64,000 bases of DNA from the NCBI RefSeq assembly GCF_000283155.1, contig NW_004454207.1, positions 4,359,204-4,423,203 of the forward strand. The letters run 5' to 3'. Position numbers and translations under genes: made by a program. How positions within the stretch are numbered: the first letter of the stretch is position 1; the number at the start of each line of letters is the position of its first letter. Origin of the DNA: Ceratotherium simum simum. Lineage: Eukaryota > Chordata > Mammalia > Perissodactyla > Rhinocerotidae. Shown piece after piece: positions 33,761 to 45,328 of the stretch. The notes below the pieces were generated by a model. It saw only the letters and a program-made list of their open reading frames with translations. It was not told the origin of the DNA and did no database searches.

Positions 33761-35357
33761 CTAGAAATTAGGAACTCCCATTCCTAACAATGTGATAGAT
33801 TAAAGAAAACACTAACCTGAAAGCATGTTTCTAAAGGATGTCTACCCAGAGTAGATGGCCTTTGTTTGGCAGAATGTCTGGCTGAAGTTTGTAAAATGAA
33901 AAAGCAGGACCAGGTTGAGTTCGAGATTGGGAAAGTCAAATTGTCGTACATACTAGAGTAAGGGGAATTTTGGGTTTCAAAGGAGTGGGATGAAGAAAGT
34001 TTTATAGAGATGGAGTGGTGAGGGCTCTGAGAAAGGAGGGAAGGGGATATGTGAGGAGAATGTGAAAATGAAAGAGAGCCAGTATCATGGTGACATGCTG
34101 TGGTCTGAGAAGATGTCCACTAAGAAATTCCTAGTGATGAGGATGACCACGGGATTCTTGAGAACTGGAGTGTCTGTGATTCAATTTTATATGGCTTATC
34201 TTGACTATTCTGAGTTGTGATCCCCCTCTATTACCCCTAAACCTTCCATAAAAATCTGTTCAAACAGCACTCTGTGCTAGAGCTGAGCAGTGCTCCAAGC
34301 CAGAGGTGATGCAGTCACGGAGAGAGCACAGCTGGTGTGGAGAGAAGACAGCAGCCGCCAGTGTCCAGGTGTTACAGGGAAACAGGCTGCAGTGTGGACT
34401 GACCACAAGAAAGTCAGATGCACAGAACTGGCCAGGCATCTAGCTGGGCATGTTAGATTTTCTACCACCTGAGGGATTGCATCTCCGGGCAGTTTCCTTA
34501 CATCAGAGAGAAAGGAGACGCGACTCATATGGCAGAAAGAACTGGGGATTTCCAAGCAGCTGACTCTTGGGTTACAGTTATAGCTCATAAAATAAAGTTA
34601 TAGAATTGCTATGAAGTAAATAAATACTTTTGAGTAAGTAAATAAATGCAATAATAAATATGTTAGATATAAGTTAAAATGGATATACTTATAGAGAGGG
34701 ATGGTAAAAATCACATTGGATGGTAGATATAAAGTAACGTTACAAGAATACCGATGATACCTTAAAAAGAAGAGATTGGTCTTCACTCTCTGGATCCTTA
34801 ACTTACAAAAAAAGGTATATTGTTTCCAATAGGTCAGAGAAATAATGACATGGTTTTGATTCAAATTAGGGAGAAAGAGAGAGTGAAGTGTATGGAAGAG
34901 AAGAGGGAGAGATTGATTACCATTATACTACAATTTTCACAATTTCTAATCTAGAAATTTAGGAAACTAAATAAAATGTACATTATATCTTACAAAATAG
35001 AATTTATAATAATAAGCAGGTAAAAGTCATCAAGTTTGGGATGTCACAATTCAGGACATATTTTAGTACCAACAGAAATCATTTCAGACATAAAATGTAT
35101 TTCCAAAGCTTAAAAAAAATTCCTTCACACACAGCCCCAACAACTATATGTGAGAACATTTGGTGCTTCCTGCAGAGTCACTGGAGTTTTATAAAGACTA
35201 ACATCTCTCTAGGACTTCAATGCTAATCAGAATTTGAGAAAGCAGTGTTAATGAATACGCATGTGAAATATTAATATATCCTGATTCCTAAGGCAGAAGC
35301 AACACCCCAGAAATTTGGGGGTTCAAGAACTCCAGAGTACTTGTTAATTAACTTGGA
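33761..35357. other. Non-coding, no recognised feature
   Basis: Frames at 34277-34588 (minus) and 34290-34472 (plus) overlap on opposite strands without motifs. 34600-35000 is A-rich. Confidence 0.4.
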
Positions 35358-35735
35358 TATATTAGTCAGGATGAGTTAGAATATGCTACAGTAATAATTC
35401 CAAAATTCTCAGTGGTGTAGCACAACAAAAGATTATTTCTTACTCATACAAAGTCTGTGGCAGATCTGGGAGACTGGGCAGGATTGCTTTTTTCCATGTA
35501 CTGGTGCAGTTTTTCACATCACTTAGATTTTATGGTTTCTCCATACCAACATACACTCCCACGGTTGCTGTGGTCTAGGAACAGAGCCTGGAAAATCATG
35601 AACTGACTTGTATCAGTAATTCACATTTCAGTCACATGACTACACCTAACTTCAAGAGGGCATGTGCCCCCCACCTCCCCAAAAAAGGAGGATCAGAAAA
35701 CTTGGTGGCAAATATTAGTAATGTCTACTACAGTT
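35358..35735 (-). mobile_element. MaLR-like LTR, minus strand
   Basis: ATTAGTCAGGATGAGTTAGA, GCTACAGTAATAATTCCAAA, AGATTATTTCTTACTCATAC, then a decayed centre and the end ATTAGTAATGTCTACTACAG. The structure fits a reversed LTR, but the subfamily is uncertain. Confidence 0.5.
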
Positions 35736-35971
35736 ATGTAGCAGATCTTTAGATTTTACTTGTATTCCTACAGGAAAGATAAAGTGAAAATATTTCCAGG
35801 TATTTTCAAGTATCAGAAGCTTTTTCCCACCTTCCTCCCACTTGTTCCTTGCTTTAGAATGGTGTGACCAAGAAAAAAAAAAGGAATAAAAAATAGACTT
35901 CGAATACATTATTTATTTTAATCCAATCCACATTACTAGTGAAGAACTAAGAGCTTTCTTTTATGTATTGT

Positions 35972-36180
35972 CAGGTTTTTCAAACTTGGCATTATTGACA
36001 TTTTGGGCCAGATCATTCTTGGGGACTGTCCTGTGTTGCAGGATATCAAGCAGCATCCCTGGTCTCTACTCACTAGATGCCAATAGCATGCCTCTCACTC
36101 CAGTTGTGACAACCAAAAATGTCTCCAGACATTATTAAATGTCCCTGGGGGGTAAAATTATTCCTGGTTGAGAACTGCTT
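35972..36180 (-). mobile_element. MER5A (hAT-Charlie MITE), minus strand
   Basis: The reverse of 3230-3453: ACTTGGCATTATTGACATTT, GCAGCATCCCTGGTCTCTAC, CAACCAAAAATGTCTCCAGA, end TTGAGAACTGCTT. Confidence 0.9.
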
Positions 36181-36284
36181 TTCCATTTGCTGCCTTTGAC
36201 CACCGGGAAGGGTTCAGATCATCTAACACATGAAATGACCCAATATTGATGACGGGTAGAAATAGACCAAAGATAATACACTTT

Positions 36285-36415
36285 CTCCCAGATCTACCAC
36301 TGGGACTTTGAGCAAGTCTCCGAACCTCTCTTTACCTTATCTATAAAATAGGGAGAATAATGTTACCTGGCTCACAAGTTCATTGAAAGAATTAAATGAG
36401 ACACTAAATAACCCA
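36285..36415 (+). mobile_element. MIR fragment
   Basis: TTGAGCAAGTCTCCGAACCT, CTATAAAATAGGGAGAATAA, GAAAGAATTAAATGAGACAC in sense MIR order. Confidence 0.7.
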
Positions 36416-37194
36416 TTATTTTCTCTCTGTTTTGGGAAACTACTTCTGTACACACCAAGTTCCTATATACACATGGAGTGTATTTCTGGACTTTCTATTC
36501 TGTTCTACTTGTCTTTGCGTATTCCTGTGAGAGTTCCTCACTGTGTTGATTAACCATTCTTATTATTAATCCCTCTATTATCTACAGGTGACTTGTCTGG
36601 GAAACTCTGCCATCAGGAAAGAGGCTGGAAACTGAGAAGCGAAGAAAAAGGCCTGCAGAAGCTCTGTACTAAAGTTCAGATACTTTTCTCACTGTGAAGT
36701 TCCCCAAGGTTATAAACTATTTTTTCTTCAGCCCCTATACCATCTTGTGCCTCACACACAGGTACAGGCACCCAATAAGTGGTTGCTGAAGGTCTAAATG
36801 TACAACTTCAGACATAAGTCAAACAAGATTATCAATACTGGGTTTCCCCATGCCACCTTAGGTTAGAAGTCCCAAATTAGGTGGGATGAGGACAGGGAAG
36901 GTATTAATACAGGCAGTACCAGCATCAGCAATAAGTGACAGGTGACAGTCTGACATTAAAAGAGGAAATTAAAGGGCAAACATTAATTTAAAAATAAAAA
37001 CCACATGCTCTGGAGAGTAAGCAGCCATACACATCACAATAACCCCTTAGCTGCATTACAGTGTCAGTGCATAACAATTGACATCCCTAATAATGACTCT
37101 GACATTTAAAAAAATGCTAATTTCTGTTCAGCATGTTCTATTTTTAAAAACCCAGAGTAGTGTGTAATGTATTTGAGAAAGATTTCCATCACAG
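36416..37194. other. Non-coding with a possible L2 3' tail
   Basis: 36690-36795 (TCCCCAAGGTTATAAACTAT ... CAGGCACCCAATAAGTGG) resembles an L2 3' end. The remainder is unrecognised. Confidence 0.4.
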
Positions 37195-37380
37195 ACTAAT
37201 AAAATATGTGATTTGAAATATACCTTAGAGATTACCTAATCTAACTGTTTTCTAGATGAAGAAAGTCAGTCCCAGAAAGGTGAAGTGTACTTGTCCAAGG
37301 TCAGGTGCCCAGAGAGGCAGAATTGGAACTAAAGCCTTAGTTTGCTGACTCCATGGCAAGTTCTTTTTCCACTATAGCAC
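37195..37380 (-). mobile_element. MIR fragment, minus strand
   Basis: AGATGAAGAAAGTCAGTCCC, TGTCCAAGGTCAGGTGCCCA, AGGCAGAATTGGAACTAAAG in antisense MIR order. Confidence 0.6.
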
Positions 37381-38043
37381 ATCTTCAAAAATATATTTCT
37401 TTAATTAATTAAAATTTCCAAATTTAATATTTGGCAGCTCAATAAGGGTACACTTCAACTATATGGAATTTTCCTGCACTGAGTTATTAATCAACTGGTC
37501 CTTATTGAGCCTTTGTGTTGCTGACAAAAATAATAGTTTAGATATGGTAGGTGTGTTAAAGGAGGGAGAAAGCACGATGCTTGACTCAAGTGACAACTTT
37601 CTAGAAAGGAAGGGAAGATTTACATGTAAAAAGTCAGGAAAATGCAAAGCAGTGTGGAGTGTGGCAATGAGTCTGAGTGTATGGAAACTAACTCTGGTTG
37701 CTCTGGGAATCGAGAGATAGGAAACATTAACCCATGGCAAGCCGTCAAGTACAGCACAGGGGTGCGGTGGGACAGGTCACCTGAGTTGGACTCACAGAAT
37801 ATGTTGACTTTGGAAAAGAAAACAAAGATGTTCTAGATGTGAAGAACAACATTAGAAAACACTAGAAGGGGGTGGAAGCCTGGATCACATTTTCTAAACC
37901 ATTCATTTGAACAGGTTATCTAACAAGTATGAGTTATTTATGAAGATGAGGGGTGGTTACAGGAAATATTAAAAATTTAGCCTGCCTTGGAAAATCTAAG
38001 TTGAAGGAAAGAGTGAATAAGGAAAATGGCCCGATTGTTCTAG
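37381..38043. other. Non-coding, no recognised feature
   Basis: Overlapping opposite-strand frames at 37459-37740 and 37463-37720 have no motif. Confidence 0.4.
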
Positions 38044-38613
38044 AATAGCGCTGTCTGATAGAAATATAATGCATGCTACAATATAATGTAAAATTTTCTA
38101 GTAGCCCCATTAAAAGAAGCAAAAAGCAACAGATTAAATTCATTTTAAAAATACATCTTATCTAACTCAATATATCCAAACTGTTATTATTTCAATATGT
38201 ACTCAATATACAAAAATTAATGAGATGTTTTACATTCTTTTACTCATACTAAGTCTCTGAAATCTAATGTGCATTTTACACTTACAGCATATCTCAATTT
38301 GGATGTCAAATTCATCAAGAAATATTTTATCTGCATTTAGATATTGTAAAATTTATAATTAAAAAGATGAATTCAAATACCCAAGTTGTTCCAAACATAC
38401 GTAAAAGTTTTCCAGTAACTGAATCAAATACCCAAAATCATTTTCTGTTAATGTTCACATCCACATTGACAAAACTGTTTCAGTTTTTAAATTTAAATGC
38501 TAGTCAACTAAAATTAAATAAATTAAAATTAAATCCCTCAGGCCCACAGGAAAAATTTCAAGGTTTCAATCACACATGTGGCTAGTAGCTACGTGTTAGG
38601 CTGCACAGGTCTA
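38044..38613. mobile_element. hAT-type DNA element, about 570 bp
   Basis: Left end AATAGCGCTGTCTGATAGAA and right end GTAGCTACGTGTTAGGCTGC match the terminus pattern of 18217-18386, but the interior is longer and AT-rich. It contains TACTAAGTCTCTGAAATCTA and CACACATGTGGCTAGTAGCT. There is no transposase frame. Confidence 0.65.
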
Positions 38614-40559
38614 GAGGTGGGTTTTAGGGGTGGGAAGCAGGGTTGCAGGTGACATAAGGCCCTTGGATGGCAGACTCAGAGTATCTGGAGGGAGACTGTG
38701 AATATGAGCTAGTGCACAAGACGGAGCCACTCCATACTACCCACCAAGAAGGAAGGAGATATCAAGACAAAAACAGATTCTTAGGGAGACTAATCGCACC
38801 AGAATAGAGAAAACAAAAAAGAAAAAACAAAGGAAGACCAACAAACAGTTTATTGTATTAAATAAAATGTGAAATAACGAGGACTGGAACTGGAGGTGGG
38901 AAGGAGGAATGAGAGGGGAGTCAATGATCTGAGAGGCTGTTGGTTGGATGGAAGAACTGACAAGACTGAAGAATAGATGGGACTCAGAAGAAGAGCCCCC
39001 AGTTGAAGACCTCAGAGGGACCTGGTTTTTGTTTGCTTGTTTTGTGTTTTGTTTGGGTTTTTGTTTTGTGTTTGTTTTTTCTCTATTCTCTCTTCTACAT
39101 ACATTTTACAAGGAAAATTATATTCCATAGTGGTTTCAGGTGCTCATGGATTCTTGGGGTAACTCTTGAACTCCTGGGAATGTAAAGGGCCTATTATCAT
39201 GGAAAACAAGAGGAGAGGAGAGTAGGGGCGGGGAAGGAGGAGGAGGTGGGGAAGATAGACTATAAATTTTAAATTTAGGATTTACCAATAAATAGATGAT
39301 AGATCAAACCATTTGAGTGAGTGAGATCACCCAGGGAGATATGTAGAGTGAGAAGACAGGGGCCGCCCCAAGGACAGTACATTTTTAGGGACAGGGAAGC
39401 CTTCAAATTAATGCTTCCAATGTGCAAAGAGACTGAACCAGACAGGTTAGGTGTTTGCTCCACGGTCTCATTCACTCAACCAACATTTATCGAGACAAAG
39501 GCCTAGGTGTTCGCTTGTATTCTACATACAAGCGAAGTGGGCCGTCCTGGAAGAGTGCACTGCTAGGGTCGCAGCCAGGACTGAACTCAAGATGGTCTCT
39601 GCCTGCAGCAGGGTCTCTGTCCTACACCACATGGAGTAGAGTTATGCACAGTGTCACTGGCAGGGTTCTGGCCTTGGAGGTAGATCAGTCTAAATTGTAT
39701 TCTGTTGAAGTTTCATTCACCATTTTTAAAAATGTTCTTCAAGGAAGATCTTACTTTTTCTAACAACAAAGTAATTAGACTCATATCTTAAAAGGAAAAG
39801 AAAAGATGGGGCTGTGTAGAGTTGGGATGATGGAGAAATCTTCCCATTTATAGTAGTGATGGTGCTGGAGGCAGAGCAGGGCTTTGGGGAGGGAAGTTGG
39901 TGTTGGTCTCCCATCCATTTGCTGCTGCAATGAGATGGGTGTGGAGGTATAAGAAAAAACATAAATTATGATACAAGAAAATTCAGAGGATATTCAGTTC
40001 AGTATGAACTGATGTCACATTATACCATTTAACTTTTGAAAGCAGTAGTGCTCAAATCGAAATGGGATAGAGAGGTCTAACTTTGTAACTTCTCTTTCTA
40101 TAGAAATGTCACAATATTTTCCATTAAGGATCAAAAGGACCACCATATTTTCACCTGCTCTAACAACAGATTTTTATGCTACCCCGGTGACAATTGGCAA
40201 TTTTACATTTGTTAGTTACGAAACTTCTATTTCCCCTGCTTTGTAATTTGGAAGAATATTTAGTATTCTGGGTTCAAACTGTGAAATACAATAGAGAAAA
40301 TTACCCATCTTAGAAGCATAATTCCTTTTATTGCATAGTTGACTTAAAAAAAAAAACCTTTAAGGGAAGAATTTATTCATTAAATCTAACTATTTGCATA
40401 AAACGATGCTCTCCCTCAATTCCTTACTTCTTTCTTTCCAAATTTTTCATAAAACGTAGAACTCAGTCTCATTAACTTTACACTTCTCTCAGTGACATTC
40501 AGGATTCTGAAATCAGAAAACCATGGATCATGCAAGAAGGAAAAGCAATTGCCTGGATT
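38614..40559. other. Non-coding, no recognised repeat
   Basis: 1.9 kb without a nameable repeat apart from the hairpin at 39510-39536 and the GTTTTGTTTGGGTTTTTG T/G-rich patch near 39045. Frames at 39321-39763 overlap one another and have no motif. Confidence 0.4.
39510..39536. repeat. Perfect 10-bp hairpin
   Basis: TTCGCTTGTA and TACAAGCGAA are perfect inverted arms separated by TTCTACA. It is isolated and not part of a recognised element. Confidence 0.85.
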
Positions 40560-40865
40560 GTCTTTCTTCCCCCTCTACCTGACATCTATGCATCATTCAT
40601 GTGCCAGTTGAAACATCACCTCTGAGAAAACAGAGCTGGCTCATGTGGACTTCTCTGTGCCCTTACAACACCTCTACTCTCTTGGAGAAATCTGCTTGTA
40701 TTTTTCTTACATGTGAACACATCTGTCTGTGCTAGTCCTTCAAGGAAGAACCATGTCATGCACATCATTGTACCTCTGGAGATTAGTGCAGTAACTGGTC
40801 TAGGAAGCACCCAATAAATATTTGAGAAATAAAGAATGGGTATATAAATGAACAAGTGAATGACT
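40560..40865 (+). mobile_element. L2 3' end
   Basis: AACATCACCTCTGAGAAAAC, CCTTCAAGGAAGAACCATGT, AGGAAGCACCCAATAAATAT, TTTGAGAAATAAAGAATG. These are the typical L2 tail features, ending just before the L1 target site. Confidence 0.75.
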
Positions 40866-40901
40866 GAATTATTATTTTAGCTCTGGATTCAGAGCTGAAA
40901 T

Positions 40902-41788
40902 GCTTTTTTTCTGTTGATGTTTTAATAGATTATAACTGTGAAATTTTGGGTTGTACATTTTTGTTTGTCCATCACATATGTCTCCCTTCACCGCTTGTGC
41001 CAACTTCCTACCCCCATTGCCCCTGGTAACCACAATACAGTTTTCTCTGTCCACGTGTTGGTTTATATTCCACATATGAGTGAGATCACACAGTGTTTGT
41101 CTTTCTCTTTCTGGCTTATTTTGCTTAACATAATACCTCCGGTCCCATACATGTTGTTGCAAATGGGACGATTTTGTCTTTTTTTATGGCTGAGTAGTAT
41201 TCCATTGTATGTATATATACCACATCTTCTTGATCCAATCATCAATCGAGGGACATTTAGGTTGCTCCCACTTCTTGGCTATAGTGAATAATGCTGCAAT
41301 GAACATAGGGGTGCATAAGCCTCTTTGGATTGTTGATTTCAGGTTCACCAGCTGGGAGAAAATATTTGCAAAACATATATCTGACAAGGGGTTAATCTCC
41401 CTAATATATAAAGAACTCACACACCTGAACAACAAAAAAACAAATGACCCAATCAAAAAATGGGCAGAGGAAATGAATAGACACTTCTCCAAAGAAATTA
41501 TACAGATGGCCAATAGGCACATGAAAAGATGTTCAACATCACTAATCATCAGGGAAATGCAAATCAAAACAACACTAAGATACTACTTCACGCCCGTTAG
41601 AATGGCTATAATCACCAAGACAAAAAACAATAAATGTTGGAGAGGATGTGGATAAACAGGAACCCTCATACACAGCTGGTGGGAATGCAAACTGGTGCAG
41701 TCTCTATGGAAAACGGTATGGAGATTCCTCAAAGAATTAAAAATAGAAGTACCCTATGATCCAGCTATCCTATTACTGGGAATCTATC
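40902..41788 (-). mobile_element. L1 insertion with 5' inversion (twin-primed)
   Basis: 40902-41345 is the L1 3' end on the minus strand: T7 run, TTTTGGGTTGTACATTTTTG, CACATATGAGTGAGATCACA, GAATAATGCTGCAATGAACA. At 41346 orientation flips. 41346-41788 is plus-strand late ORF2 (GGCCAATAGGCACATGAAAA, GCTGGTGGGAATGCAAACTG, TACTGGGAATCTATC). The two halves abut at adjacent positions of the parent L1. TSDs CAGAGCTGAAAT lie at 40890-40901 and 41789-41800. Large frames across the junction are artefacts of fused ORF2 pieces. Confidence 0.9.
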
Positions 41789-41929
41789 CAGAGCTGAAAT
41801 TCTTATTAGCTATACAGGCATACCTTGGAGATATTGCAGGTTCAGTTCCAGACCACCATGATAAAGTGAATATAACAATAAAGTGAGTCAAATGAATTTT
41901 TTGTTTTCCTAGTGCATATAAAAGTTATG

Positions 41930-42019
41930 TTTACACTATACTGTAGTGCATAAAGAAGTTAGTTTTACACTATACTGTAGTGCATAAAGAAGTTAGTTTT
42001 ACACTATACTGTAGTGCAG
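41930..42019. repeat. 34-bp tandem duplication inside Tigger1
   Basis: Units start TTTACACTATACTGTAGTGC at 41930, 41964 and 41998: two full 34-bp copies and one partial of 22 bp. The first two are identical. The Tigger1 consensus as I recall it has one copy. Confidence 0.9.
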
Positions 42020-42261
42020 TATTATTAAGTGTGCAATAGCATCATGTCTAAAAAAAAATATATATATCTTAATTTAATAATACTTCATGCTAAAAAATGC
42101 TAACCATCATCTGAGCCTTAAGTGAATCATAATCTTTTTGCTGGCGAAGGGTCTTGCTTCGATGTTGATGGCTGCTGACTGATCAGGTTGGTGGTTGCTG
42201 AAGGTTGGGGTGGCTGTGGCAATTTCTTAAAATAAGACAACAATGAAGTCTGCCACATTGA

Positions 42262-43293
42262 TTAACTGTTCTTTTCATGAACGATTTCTCTGCAGCATGC
42301 AATGCTGTTCGATAGCATTTTACCCACAGTAGAACTTCTTTCAAAATTGGAGTCAATCCTCTCAAACCCTGCTGCTGCTTTATCAACTAAGTTTATGTAA
42401 TATTCTAAATCCTTTGTTGCCATTTCAACAATCTTCACAGCATCTTCACCACAAATAGATTCTATCTCAAGAAAGCACTTTCTTTGCTCATCTATAAGAA
42501 GCAACTCCTCATCCATTAAAGTTTTGTCGTGACATTGCAGCAATTCAGTCACATTTCCAGGCTCCACTTCTAATTCTAGTTCTCTTGCTATTTCCTACAC
42601 ATCTGCAGTTACTTCCTCCACTGAAGTCTTAAACTCCTCAAAGTCATCCATGAGGGTTGGAATCAACTTCTTCCAAACTCCCGTTAATGTTGATATCTTG
42701 ACCTCTTCCCATGAATCACAAACGTTCTTAATGGCATCTAGAATGGTGAATCCTTTCAAGAAAGTTTTCAATTTACTTTGCCCTGATCCATCAGAGGAAT
42801 CACTATTTATGGCAGCTATAGCCTTAAGAAATGTATTTCTTAAATAATAACACTTGAAAGTCAAAATTACTCTTTGATCCATGGGCTGCAGAACGGATGT
42901 TGGGTTAGCAGGCATGAAAACAACATTAATCTCATTATACATCTCCATCAGAACTCTTGGGTGAACAGGTACATTGTCAATGAGCAGTAATATTTTGAAA
43001 AGAATCTTTTTTACTGAGCAGTAGGTCTCAACTGTGGGCTTAAAATATTCAATAAACCACGTTGTAAACAGATGTGCTGTCATACGGGCTTTGTTGTTTC
43101 ATTTATAGAGCACAAGCAGGGTAGATTTAGCATAATTTTTAAGGGCCCTAGGATTTTCAGAATGGTAAATGGGCATTGGGTTAAACTTAAAGTCACCAGC
43201 TGCATTAGCCCCTAATAAGAGAGTCAGCCTGTCCTTTGAAGCTTTGAAGCCAGGCATTGACTTCTCTTTAGCTATGAGTGTCCCAGATGGCAT
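42262..43293 (-). pseudogene. Tigger1 transposase remnant (pogo-type DDE)
   Basis: Three open pieces on the minus strand, at 43099-43293, 42595-43083 and 42262-42567, in N- to C-terminal order. The middle 162-codon piece holds the catalytic-domain text [11 protein letters not shown] and [17 protein letters not shown], the second Asp and the downstream strand of pogo DDE transposases. The first begins inside the catalytic domain ([16 protein letters not shown]). Stops break the frame and the DNA-binding half is gone at 43486. It is related to the family that gave rise to JRK, CENPB and POGZ-type genes, but this copy is dead. Confidence 0.9.
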
Positions 43294-43486
43294 CTTCTTC
43301 CAATATAAGGCTGTTTAATCTACATTGAAAATCTGTTGTTTAGTGTAGCAATCTTCATTAATTATCTTAGCTAGATCTTCTGGATAACTTGCTGCAGCTT
43401 CTACGTTGGCAACTTCTGCTTCACCTTGTACACTTATGTTATTAAAATGGTTTCCTTCCTTAAGCCTCATGAACCAACCTCTGCTA

Positions 43487-43610
43487 GTTTGTGGTAATTT
43501 GTTACAGTAGCCATAAGAAACTAATTCAGAAACTAATAAAAATAATGACGTCTTAGGAGAATTAGGTGATTGAAATATAGAGCAAGATTTTTCACTGATG
43601 ATCTTTTTAT
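43487..43610. repeat. Left arm of a ~125-bp inverted duplication
   Basis: Its reverse complement aligns to 44772-44901 with about four substitutions and one ~7-nt indel. Shared text includes TTGTGGTAATTTGTTACAGT and its complement, and AATTCTCCTAAGA(C/G)GTCATT. It contains the first ~40 bp of the MaLR LTR of 44862-45315, reversed. It abuts the broken Tigger1. Confidence 0.9.
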
Positions 43611-44274
43611 AGTGTTTATTTTTTTAACAAAATGAATACATTCATGTTTTAAAATGTAAACTGTTAAAAAATTAATCTCTCATTCAACTCAAAACTTTCT
43701 CCCTCTTCTCAGCTCAGACCTGGCCCCCATTTTTGCAGACCAGCAGTAAGGAAGGGGACTAGCCTGTATTCTGGACCTCGACTCGCTCAGCTCCTGCCTG
43801 GCTCCTGGCATGGAGACTAGAGGCAAAGAGCAATCCCTTCGGATTGCCTCTGGTACAGTCTAGCTGTTGGTACCTCCATCACAGCAGCAGGTGCCCAATT
43901 GCAGGCTCTTTATCTCATGGCTTGTTTGTATGAGTTTTTTGGAGATCCTCTTGGAGGCCTTGGCACTGCCACACTCCACGACCAAGGTGAGAAATTACTT
44001 CTTATGACTTCCCTTTAACTCCTACCCTTTTAATCTTGGGAAGCAGGTATGGAGTTCCAGTATCTTTTCCCATACTGAATAATGGGTGCCCTCTCCTCTT
44101 ATATATACATAATCAAAGGAGTTCAGTAGATGTTACAGAACAATGAAGATCACTTTCAAGGACACCACTCGCCATGAGCACTCCATTCAATATCTGCCTT
44201 AACAGGCAATCTATTACACAAGCAATCACAAAGTTCTGCCATTTTGAGTGCCAAAATATTTCTCAATTCCACTC
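43611..44274. other. Spacer of the inverted duplication, unrecognised
   Basis: No named repeat. It is of ordinary composition with no exon evidence. Confidence 0.4.
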
Positions 44275-44600
44275 GTTTCCCTTGCTACCACCTTGTTCAG
44301 GCCACATCTTTCACCTGGATTTTTGTGGCAGCTTCCTAACGCTGCCTGCTTTGTATTGCTCTGCTCCAATCTACTCTCCAAATGGTAGCTAGAGTACTCT
44401 TTCCAAACACAAATCAGATCATGTCACCTCCTTGTTTAAAACAAGTCAGATGCTTCCCATTGTCCCCCTAGGGAACCCCTTAACATAATTTTACAAGACC
44501 TTCCTGATCTGGCGCCTACTTACTTCTCCAGCTCTACATGTCATCTTCCCTGCCTCTCCCACCACTCACCAGTCCCTTTCCTTCCTTCCTACTCCTATCC
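44275..44600 (+). mobile_element. L2 fragment
   Basis: CCAATCTACTCTCCAAATGG, ATCAGATCATGTCACCTCCT, AAGACCTTCCTGATCTGGCG, CTCCAGCTCTACATGTCATC. These are in L2 late-ORF order. Confidence 0.7.
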
Positions 44601-44771
44601 TCTAGTCTCCCCAAAGCAGTTTCTTGCTGCCTCCTTGACCCTCTTGATGTAATTCGAAGGAGGAGAGACTGTCCCCATGAGGAAAAAACCAAAAATTCCA
44701 GGATGCTCTCATTTCTTCTCACTTTGAGAAATTCTCTCTCTTCTAATTTTTTAAATAGGTCTCTCTGGGTT

Positions 44772-44901
44772 TAAAAATATCATCAGCGAAAAATCTTGCT
44801 CCCACCTCTGTATTTCAATCACCTAATTCTCCTAAGAGGTCATTATTTTTATTAGTTTCTGAATTAGTTTCTTATGGCTACTGTAACAAATTACCACAAA
44901 C
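44772..44901. repeat. Right arm of the inverted duplication
   Basis: The counterpart of 43487-43610. This arm is continuous with the full MaLR LTR on its right, so it is probably the source copy and the left arm the inverted derivative. Confidence 0.88.
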
Positions 44902-45315
44902 TTGGTGGCTTAAAACAACAGAAGTTTATTCTCTCAAACTTCTGGAGGCCAGAAGTTTGAACTCTGTCAGTGAGAGGAAATCCAGGTGTTGGCAGGGCCA
45001 TGCTCATTCCAGATGCTCTAGGGAGACTCTGCTCCTTGCCTTCCAGCTTCTGGTGGCTGCTGGCATCCCTTGACTTGTAGCTGCATCACTCCATTCTCTG
45101 CCTTCATGGTCACATTGCCTTCTCCTCTTCTGTGTGTGTAATCACTCTCTGCCTCTCACTTATAAGGATACTTGTGATGGCATTTAGAACCCACCTGCAT
45201 AATCCAGAATAATCTCCTTAACTTAATTACATCTTTTGCCATAAGGTAACGGTCACAGGTTCCAGAGATTAGGAAGTGGATACATCTTTAGGGGCCATTA
45301 TTTAGCCTACCACAG
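44862..45315 (-). mobile_element. MaLR (MLT1-like) LTR, minus strand
   Basis: GAATTAGTTTCTTATGGCTA, TTACCACAAACTTGGTGGC, TTCTGGAGGCCAGAAGTTTG, ATAATCCAGAATAATCTCC, end TTATTTAGCCTACCACA. Complete or nearly so. Confidence 0.8.
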
Positions 45316-45328
45316 TTTCCTATGCATC

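Larger units (their letters stand above)
41815..43486 (-). mobile_element. Tigger1 DNA transposon, truncated
   Basis: Starts with the terminal repeat CAGGCATACCTTGGAGATAT next to TA (41813-41814), the pogo/mariner target dinucleotide. The interior matches Tigger1 throughout (GTCTTGCTTCGATGTTGATG, CATGGGCTGCAGAACGGATG, CAGCCTGTCCTTTGAAGC). It stops at 43486 mid-transposase, where an inverted duplication begins, so the other terminal repeat is missing. Confidence 0.93.

Noticed and set aside
41184..41655. 127- and 148-codon frames over the L1 inversion junction
   Set aside because: They join inverted and direct L1 pieces of late ORF2. There is no continuous protein.
42595..43083. 162-codon frame with pogo DDE motifs as a possible domesticated host gene
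   Set aside because: It is flanked by the rest of Tigger1 with its terminal repeat, broken by stops on both sides and lacks the DNA-binding half. An ordinary dead copy explains it.
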